From positions 1 through 21,800 of the IMG/VR virus record IMGVR_UViG_3300020166_001479: 21,800 nt of DNA; one strand, 5' to 3'. The stretch comes from a virus. Positions 18,301 through 21,800 of this stretch are shown here, piece by piece. The position numbers and the translations under genes were made by a program. Numbering within the stretch: position 1 is the stretch's first letter; every line of letters starts with the position of its first letter. The notes beneath the pieces were generated by a model that ran no database searches, was not told the DNA's origin, and was given only the letters and a program-made list of their open reading frames with translations.

Positions 18301-18773
18301 GCAGTATATCTTTCTAGCCAATTACTGTCAGTAGGGTCATTCCAATTAACTGTGCGGTTAGCAAGATTATTTCCGTCGCTGTCAATGATTTGTTCAGTAG
18401 TATTAACGCTGACAATTTTCAGCATACCCGAGGCTGATTGGTTTCTATTAGGGTTGTAACCTAGCATGTTTGCCATGCGATACACACTGTCTCTGCGTTC
18501 TGCAGTCTGTAGGAAATTTTCTCTAAAGTTTAAATCGCCACGATAACTAATACTTTGTCCCATGAAACTAATCAAATCAAGTAGCGCAACAAATTCACTA
18601 CTTTCGATATAATCATTATAGTCTTCTGGATAATAAGTTCTTAGATAATCAACCATGCTTTTGCGCAAAGTTTCATAGTCATAACTTTGAAAGTCAGCAC
18701 TACGGAAAGTGTTGTATAACTTTCTCCAATCTTCTGCTGCAAAGAGGTTGCTTTGGCGTATTGATGTTGACAT
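15312..18773 (-). CDS. 6: Baseplate wedge protein gp6-like
   Basis: The 1,153-residue product has the N-terminal signature of marine T4-like gp6: LFAAEDWRKLYNTFRSADFQ, YLRTYYPEDYNDYI, ALLDLISFMGQSISYRGDLN and ANMLGYNPNRN. The C-terminal part contains WDFGDTFYFSELGAYLHQEL and then DIGSVVIVPK, FGELFQIICNTNEIFISSAT and VNDVEIID, in keeping with a gpJ-like baseplate fold. T4 gp6 (660 aa) forms the ring that joins the wedges and is a core of the contractile baseplate; this version is almost twice as long, with the extra length in a beta-rich middle. The start at 18773 is preceded by AGGG at suitable spacing and by the late-promoter-like GATAAATA 21 bases upstream. It lies 49 bases after gp25 and 15 bases before the giant gene, which makes one likely transcription unit. 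Confidence 0.93.
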   Translation of the reverse strand: MSTSIRQSNLFAAEDWRKLYNTFRSADFQSYDYETLRKSMVDYLRTYYPEDYNDYIESSEFVALLDLISFMGQSISYRGDLNFRENFLQTAERRDSVYRMANMLGYNPNRNQSASGMLKIVSVNTTEQIIDSDGNNLANRTVNWNDPTDSNWLERYTAIVNSVLANNQRVGKPASSLRIGDTRHDLYEFSTRPNQIPLLNFNSSVDNISMSFDIYNVGLSNTDGVYEKSPRPGESFGFLYKNDSEGNRSPNTGFFVGFKQGNLNNLDFTIGERIPNRLVSLNVDNINNTDTWLFEINNAGAYLDQWTEVEQLRDSNVIYNSVAQENRKIFSVYSRANDQVDYVFGDGVFSEVPVGIFRAVTRTSNGLSYTISPSEMQNVNVDLPYITKAGKTERLRLTLSLQSTISNASTRESLNQIKIKAPQNFYSQNRMVNGEDYNTVPYIKYGDILKIKSVNRTSSGISRFLELKDVTGKYSSTNIFCEDGYTYKEEDNFSSKLNWTTAADVQSFISNELSNILKAKESINLYYYSYSTKVPPVTFWIKGTAEATTSTGFFVLSTDVDSYEVQQVGNFTANNRKFIEPGSLLLFRAPTGFYFDIDRSLSEGTPTQDGQVTELWASVKSVVDDGTALGNGWLNNQTQGPGPVVLTENVPNGAELVEIYPVYNTNLSATLSQTISRKIINNEDFALRYDQETRVWAIVNPSDIKSGSAFDLGNAGNASRSNLDASWHVLMTNEGLGRYTVLQRRLNFFWGSEAETRFYFDSATQVYDSRNASVIKDQVNILKGNTLPDSSNFLPTELSYEIYNTVNFADGYSDDSKVKITYADSDNDSVPDNPRVFDTIVDASTNPLNKLVFFEKYLDYDNIERYRYFDSSNVVTRFATLEAIKNDGRYAYKIGTIFYANTDKKFYELTLVEDVRTISDTTNYIVRVGRDKLNFQYRHNSPNDKRIDPSASNIIDMYILTEAYNNQYRIYLSDTTGLIEEPEKPTLVDMSVAYQDLNNVKSVSDSISFNGAGFKVLFGSKANSELQATFKVVRAENSRISNSEIRTRVIDIINEYFDIENWDFGDTFYFSELGAYLHQELSQDIGSVVIVPKTSSQSFGELFQIICNTNEIFISSATVNDVEIIDSVTATQLQSNQSINIFGGYTPLGLKTT
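15332..15346 (-). other. Small hairpin GAGGA-loop-TCCTC at the 3' end of gp6
   Basis: A 5-bp perfect stem with a 5-base loop lies in the last codons of gp6 (the FGGYTPLG stretch), about 35 bases before the ATG of the giant gene. In the mRNA it contains GGAGGA paired with UCCUC. It is too short and lacks a U-run, so it is not a terminator. It may be only a result of the Gly-Gly and Thr-Pro-Leu codons. Confidence 0.25.
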
Positions 18774-18794
18774 TGGTATTCCCTATCTATCAAA

Positions 18795-18802
18795 TATTTA
18801 TC
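18795..18802 (-). promoter_or_regulatory. Late-promoter-like motif GATAAATA before gp6
   Basis: The minus strand reads AGATAAATATT here, in the 49-base gap between gp25 and gp6. GATAAATA fits the NATAAATA late-promoter pattern of T4-like phages. It ends 21 bases before the gp6 ATG, which leaves room for a short leader containing GATAGGGA as the ribosome site. The same 11-base string occurs before gp25. Confidence 0.6.
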
Positions 18803-18822
18803 TGTTTTATAAACCGCTATTA

Positions 18823-19200
18823 TTATGTATAGGTGACAGAATTTAGATTCTGGTCAAATAACAATCTAAGGTTTTCTGATTGATTTAGGTTATTGTATCT
18901 TATCTGCAATTCGATTAAAATACCATTCTGATATTCGTCAACTAGCACTTTATCAGCAACAATTCTAGGATCATAGTTTACAATTTCAACTACATCATCA
19001 ACTATTGCATCGCGAAGATCTTCTGTCATTGGCTCAAACAGTGCGTCCCATATTATTGATCCAAAGTCAGGTCGCATAAGTTTTTCACCTTTACGAATAT
19101 TAAAATGATTTAATAAATCACGCTTAATGAGTTCGGAGTCTTCAATGCGAACTTTGGTGCTATTATTATTTACTGTGTTATAACCGTTATAAAGTGCCAT
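18823..19200 (-). CDS. 25: Baseplate wedge protein gp25-like (GPW/gp25 family)
   Basis: The 125-residue product matches the gp25/GPW family in size (T4 gp25 is 132 aa) and in its core: LIKRDLLNHFNIRKGEKLM at 24-42, RPDFGSIIWDALFEP at 43-57, then a helix (DLRDAIVDDVVEIV) and beta strands ending ILIELQIRY. The LFEPM stretch corresponds to the conserved E-P motif of phage gp25 and the related TssE of type VI secretion. gp25 binds gp6 and gp53 in the wedge core next to the tail tube and sheath. The start at 19200 is supported by the family-typical opening MALYNGYNTVNN. A late-promoter-like GATAAATA ends only 5 bases upstream, and no clear ribosome site is visible. Confidence 0.93.
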   Translation of the reverse strand: MALYNGYNTVNNNSTKVRIEDSELIKRDLLNHFNIRKGEKLMRPDFGSIIWDALFEPMTEDLRDAIVDDVVEIVNYDPRIVADKVLVDEYQNGILIELQIRYNNLNQSENLRLLFDQNLNSVTYT

Positions 19201-19205
19201 AGTAA

Positions 19206-19213
19206 TATTTATC
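19206..19213 (-). promoter_or_regulatory. Late-promoter-like motif GATAAATA directly before gp25
   Basis: The minus strand of the 40-base divergent gap (19201-19240) reads AGATAAATATTACT and then the gp25 ATG. The motif matches NATAAATA and shares 11 bases with the gp6 promoter candidate. If transcription starts 5-7 bases past the motif, as in T4 late promoters, the transcript begins at or beside the start codon, that is, leaderless. The gap also holds the glutaredoxin leader on the plus strand, with AAAGG at 19223-19227. Confidence 0.5.
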
Positions 19214-19240
19214 TAAGGTTTTAAAGGCATATATAATGAT

Positions 19241-19492
19241 ATGAAAACCCTTTTAATTTATACAAAGCAAGGATGTAATGGTTGCCTTGAAGCTAAGAAT
19301 TTTCTTGATGACCTAAATATTCCATACACCGAAGTTGATGTTGAATCTGACCAACACAGTGCAGATTTTTTAATTCAGCAAGGAGATAAATTCTTACCAC
19401 AGTTTTATTCAAATGGTAAAAAATTTATACCCGGAGGATGGAAATCATTGAAAACTATGCGACAAGACGAAATACTTAATAGACTAAAATAG
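19241..19492 (+). CDS. Small glutaredoxin with CNGC active site
   Basis: The 83-residue product has the order of a phage/bacterial glutaredoxin: strand KTLLIYTKQG, dithiol site C12-N-G-C15, helix LEAKNFLDDLNI, strand PYTEVDVES, the cis-proline loop FLPQFY with P53, strand FI and then PGGWKSL with the GG motif at 65-66. Glutaredoxins reduce ribonucleotide reductase and other disulfides in the cytoplasm using glutathione; T4-like phages often carry one. The active site CNGC replaces the usual CPYC. A weak AAAGG lies about 13 bases before the ATG. It is the first gene of the plus-strand unit, 44 bases before the PAAR gene, an unexpected place for a nucleotide-metabolism function. A role in redox control of virion proteins cannot be told from the sequence. 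Confidence in the fold is high and in the target is low. Confidence 0.9.
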   Translation: MKTLLIYTKQGCNGCLEAKNFLDDLNIPYTEVDVESDQHSADFLIQQGDKFLPQFYSNGKKFIPGGWKSLKTMRQDEILNRLK

Positions 19493-19508
19493 TAGCAGTT
19501 TAATTATT

Positions 19509-19516
19509 GTTAAATA
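19509..19516 (+). promoter_or_regulatory. Possible late-promoter motif GTTAAATA before PAAR gene
   Basis: GTTAAATA differs from NATAAATA at one position and ends 20 bases before the PAAR ATG, nearly the same spacing as before gp6. A good ribosome site, AAGGA at 19526-19530, lies 6 bases before the start. A 6-bp inverted repeat (TTGTTA/TAACAA, 19507-19512 and 19522-19527) spans it and touches the ribosome site. Confidence 0.35.
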
Positions 19517-19536
19517 CATTATAACAAGGATTATTC

Positions 19537-19818
19537 ATGCCGGGTATAGTGAGAAAAGGCGATAAAAATAGCGCAGGTGGTGCTACATTATCGGGACAAG
19601 GTAACTTTAAAATAAACAGCAAAGATGCTGTAGTAAATGGTACTTCGGTGAGTAAACACAAGCCATGTCCTAAAGTTTCTATACACTGTAATGCAACAAC
19701 AAAAGGCGGCATAGGCAGTTTTTTAATCAATGGCATGCCAGCAAATGTTATTGGAAATTCAGACAGTTGCGGGCATTCTCGCAAAGGCGGAAGTAAAGAT
19801 TTTATTATAGGTAATTAA
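19537..19818 (+). CDS. PAAR-like spike-tip protein (gp5.4-like)
   Basis: The 93-residue product is a compact PAAR-type protein: it opens MPGIVRKGDKNSAGGATLSG, continues with VNGTSVSKHKPCP (residues 33-45), repeats GSFLINGMPANVIGNSDSCG (60-79), and ends in HSRKGG with a short tail. PAAR proteins are small beta-helical cones that cap the spike of contractile tails and type VI secretion systems, with a zinc ion near the tip held by His and Cys. H41, H50, C78 and H80 are candidate ligands, with C44 and C51 also near. T4 gp5.4 has similar length. In T4 this gene lies in the same direction as gene 6; here it is on the opposite strand from gp6 and gp25. The next gene starts 3 bases after the stop. 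Confidence 0.93.
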   Translation: MPGIVRKGDKNSAGGATLSGQGNFKINSKDAVVNGTSVSKHKPCPKVSIHCNATTKGGIGSFLINGMPANVIGNSDSCGHSRKGGSKDFIIGN

Positions 19819-19821
19819 CCA

Positions 19822-20493
19822 ATGTCATTAAGTAACAGATGCCACATTCCGTTAAGGATAAACGGAACAACATTATCTCCAGGTACACTGGAAGGTACGC
19901 AAGTTGGCGAATTTAATAACTCAAGCACTCGAGCTTCAGTAAACAACTCAAATTTACTACCAAATCAGCCGATTATCGACTTACTTGACCAAGCCGCTAC
20001 ATTAATTGCATCAGATGTATATCCTTCAATAGTACCCGATGGCGGAGGAACTAATGTTTACAGTAATACAAAAAGTGCCAGTGGCTGGTCTGTTAATGTA
20101 CAGTTAATTAGGCAAGGCTCTATTCTATTACCTGCAAGCAATGAAAGTTTATATATAGATTTTATATCCGGACTAATTGGAAACAGTTTATTAGATAATC
20201 GTTTTTGTGCAGTTGGGCTATACGATTGGGGCATTTATTTTGATCAACTTGAAAGTAGACAAATTGGTAGCTCAGGTGTTGTTGCATTAGACGAAAGTAC
20301 TATTACCAGCACGTTAGATCAAGGAATATCTCAAGGTAAACAGAGAGCAGCCAGTAACCAAATAGCTGGCGAGGGCATGTTTTTAAACGATGGATCTAGC
20401 GGTGGTGCACTTAATTTGCAAGCATTTGAAAATTTATCAAATCCTGACGCATCAAGTAACACAATTGAGGTAGAAAAACAAAAACAAACATAA
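19822..20493 (+). CDS. Putative virion protein, 223 aa, probably 5' part of an interrupted gene
   Basis: This frame starts at ATG 19822, 3 bases after the PAAR stop, with AGG at 19809-19811 inside the PAAR gene; translational coupling is likely. I do not recognise a named family. It opens MSLSNRCHIPLRINGTTLSP, includes a beta-rich middle (SASGWSVNVQLIRQGSILLP, then GLYDWGIYFDQLESRQIG), and ends in a polar, low-complexity tail (NTIEVEKQKQT) before TAA at 20491-20493. Large virion proteins are common after the PAAR gene in marine T4-like phages, and I infer a structural, baseplate-hub-associated role. The same frame stays open immediately past the stop to the window end, so this may be the N-terminal part of a longer protein. 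Confidence 0.7.
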   Translation: MSLSNRCHIPLRINGTTLSPGTLEGTQVGEFNNSSTRASVNNSNLLPNQPIIDLLDQAATLIASDVYPSIVPDGGGTNVYSNTKSASGWSVNVQLIRQGSILLPASNESLYIDFISGLIGNSLLDNRFCAVGLYDWGIYFDQLESRQIGSSGVVALDESTITSTLDQGISQGKQRAASNQIAGEGMFLNDGSSGGALNLQAFENLSNPDASSNTIEVEKQKQT

Positions 20494-20580
20494 AATAACC
20501 CTGAAAACAACTTTAATAGAAACAGTTCAACTGGTGGCACTGCAGTAAGTAGTGTTTCTGTCTCGGCAACTCATAGTATT
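20491..20580 (+). other. In-frame TAA and open linker joining two frames
   Basis: After the TAA at 20491-20493 the same frame reads on without a stop: NNPENNFNRNSSTGGTAVSS and then VSVSATHSI before the ATG at 20581. The linker is Asn/Ser/Thr rich, like the tail before the stop. No ribosome site is visible before the ATG at 20581 (CGGCAACTCATAGTATT precedes it). A single substitution of CAA, AAA or GAA to TAA would explain the split. Recoding or a consensus error are alternatives. Confidence 0.6.
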
Positions 20581-21800
20581 ATGAAAAACAAAGGACTACA
20601 AGTTCCTGCTTCTCTTGTAACAGCTACAAATACTTACGAGGCTTGTCAGGTCATCGGCTTAAATGAAGAGATTATCAATTTATTGCGTAGTGCCCCAGAC
20701 TATACAACTCCTGCAACAATTCACACATTTAGCTCTGATACAACCGAACTATTAATGCATACAGGTGTAAAATGCAAACTAAACGGTTTGTCTGGGCGTA
20801 TGACTGGGTCTACTGCAGGAGTTATTGATGGTAATTTAAATAATGTTATTAGTAAGCCTATTATAGAAATTTCTAACAATGTTTTAGGAAACGGAAACTT
20901 AGCAAAGTTTTGTAATATTTTTAGTTCGGCGTTAGGTGCATCAGGATCGGCTGTAGGAATGGGACAAAGCTTGTCGCAAATACAAGGACAAGTTTTTGGT
21001 AATGCACGTGAAAAATCTTCAAATTCATTAGGACCAGTACCAGGATTTGAAATTGACAAAATTGCCGGTGGAAGATATATCAATTTAATTGGCAAACAGG
21101 ATTCTGCATTACTCGATGCTGTCGGTGAAAAACCAGTTGCAATGTTTGGTACAGCATATCATGACATGGATTCAATGGTAACACAAGGCCTAGGGTCGAT
21201 TAGTACTGATATTACCAGTACCGGACGTGATCTTATGACACTAGGAAAACTAGCAAATTTAGAAGACTTGTTTAGAATAGGAACACCAGGCCAAATCATT
21301 GAGCAATTAATCGTACACGGTGCTACTGCAACACAAAAAATAATTGCACCAACACTCACCGGTAATGGAATTAGTTTATCAACAATTAACTTGCCAAGCA
21401 ATGATGATATTGCTAAAAATATTCTAAATCAAATTACCGATTCAGACTTAATCGAAAATGCATTTCAAGTCTTGAATATTCAAAGAAACACTAACGTTAC
21501 TAATTTAGGTGTGCTACTGGATACAAGTTGGTTATTTCCAACTAGCAAAGACAGTAACAGATTTGATAATCTAAATGAAATATCTTTACATATTAGTATA
21601 TTAGGCGAATTGACTATTTCTAATTTAGATCAGTTAGGGGACTTACTGTTCAATATGGAAACTATATCTGCAGAATCTGAATTACTAGATCAAGTACAGC
21701 CAATGAAATTAGAAGAAAATATCGAACTCAAGCGTGAAGCAACTCCTACTAGCGAATACAGCGGCGATAGTAATTTAACAATTGCAGATTTCATTGGTTT
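20581..21800 (+). CDS. Putative large virion protein, C-terminal part continues past window
   Basis: From ATG 20581 the frame is open for 406 codons to the window end, in the same frame as the gene ending at 20493. It begins MKNKGLQVPASLVTATNTYE. Later segments are ALGASGSAVGMGQSLSQIQG, GPVPGFEIDKIAGGRYINLI, VAMFGTAYHDMDSMVTQGLG, the region LANLEDLFRIGTPGQIIEQL, and LGVLLDTSWLFPTSKD. The 'N-L-x-D-L-x-x-(I/F)-G-T-P-x-Q-(I/L)' pattern and helical GLG-type stretches recall, from memory, large virion proteins encoded near the PAAR gene in marine T4-like phages; I cannot name a verified family. It has no ribosome site of its own, so it is most likely read as part of the upstream gene, or was until a stop arose. 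The C-terminus lies outside the window. Confidence 0.7.
   Translation, partial: MKNKGLQVPASLVTATNTYEACQVIGLNEEIINLLRSAPDYTTPATIHTFSSDTTELLMHTGVKCKLNGLSGRMTGSTAGVIDGNLNNVISKPIIEISNNVLGNGNLAKFCNIFSSALGASGSAVGMGQSLSQIQGQVFGNAREKSSNSLGPVPGFEIDKIAGGRYINLIGKQDSALLDAVGEKPVAMFGTAYHDMDSMVTQGLGSISTDITSTGRDLMTLGKLANLEDLFRIGTPGQIIEQLIVHGATATQKIIAPTLTGNGISLSTINLPSNDDIAKNILNQITDSDLIENAFQVLNIQRNTNVTNLGVLLDTSWLFPTSKDSNRFDNLNEISLHISILGELTISNLDQLGDLLFNMETISAESELLDQVQPMKLEENIELKREATPTSEYSGDSNLTIADFIG

Noticed and set aside
19228-19243. TATAAT-like string and CATAT/ATATG inverted repeat before glutaredoxin
   Set aside because: TATAAT at 19232-19237 is 3 bases from the ATG with no -35 box at proper distance. In this AT-rich gap it is expected by chance.
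19500-19784. Minus-strand 94-codon frame opposite the PAAR gene
   Set aside because: The plus strand encodes a clear PAAR protein with a good ribosome site; this is its shadow.
20331-21401. Three minus-strand frames (69, 124 and 80 codons) opposite the 3' plus-strand genes
   Set aside because: The plus-strand frame is continuously open from 20494 to the window end, with virion-like composition. The minus frames are Pro/Leu/Ile-rich shadows.

Overview
The window is a gene-dense, AT-rich stretch from the structural region of a contractile-tailed (T4-like) phage genome. The gp6, gp25 and PAAR baseplate genes, one giant virion gene, late-promoter-like NATAAATA motifs and the 34-residue fibre repeats all fit the marine T4-like myoviruses, such as those of cyanobacteria or SAR11. 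The exact host cannot be read from the sequence. No tRNA, rRNA, insertion sequence or CRISPR array was seen.

Layout. From position 19200 down to 1, four genes read on the minus strand in this transcription order: gp25-like baseplate wedge (19200-18823), gp6-like baseplate wedge (18773-15312), a 4,971-residue virion protein (15296-381), and the start of a repeat-built tail fibre-like protein (353 to beyond position 1). From 19241 upward the plus strand carries a small glutaredoxin (19241-19492), a PAAR spike-tip protein (19537-19818), a 223-residue protein (19822-20493), and a same-frame continuation that stays open to the window end (20494/20581-21800). The two transcription units diverge from a 40-base gap. 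No stretch over 300 bases lacks a gene.

How the genes fit together. In T4, gp25 and gp6 with gp53 and gp7 form the wedges of the baseplate, and a PAAR protein (gp5.4) tips the central spike. The giant gene sits directly after gp6, where T4 has gene 7, so it is probably a wedge-associated or peripheral baseplate protein. It is a mosaic: a conserved N-terminus with a cupredoxin-like sandwich, a seven-repeat FG-GAP-like propeller, repeated GDGST beta modules, a helical insert with an EF-hand-like loop and a histidine cluster, and a C-terminal RGT module. The fibre-like gene follows it.

Points that most deserve a second look: the seven-repeat propeller and the EF-hand/histidine insert in the giant protein; the in-frame TAA at 20491-20493 that splits what reads like one plus-strand structural gene; the shared motif AGATAAATATT before gp25 and gp6, which for gp25 would give an almost leaderless transcript; and a redox gene placed at the divergent junction inside a baseplate cluster.
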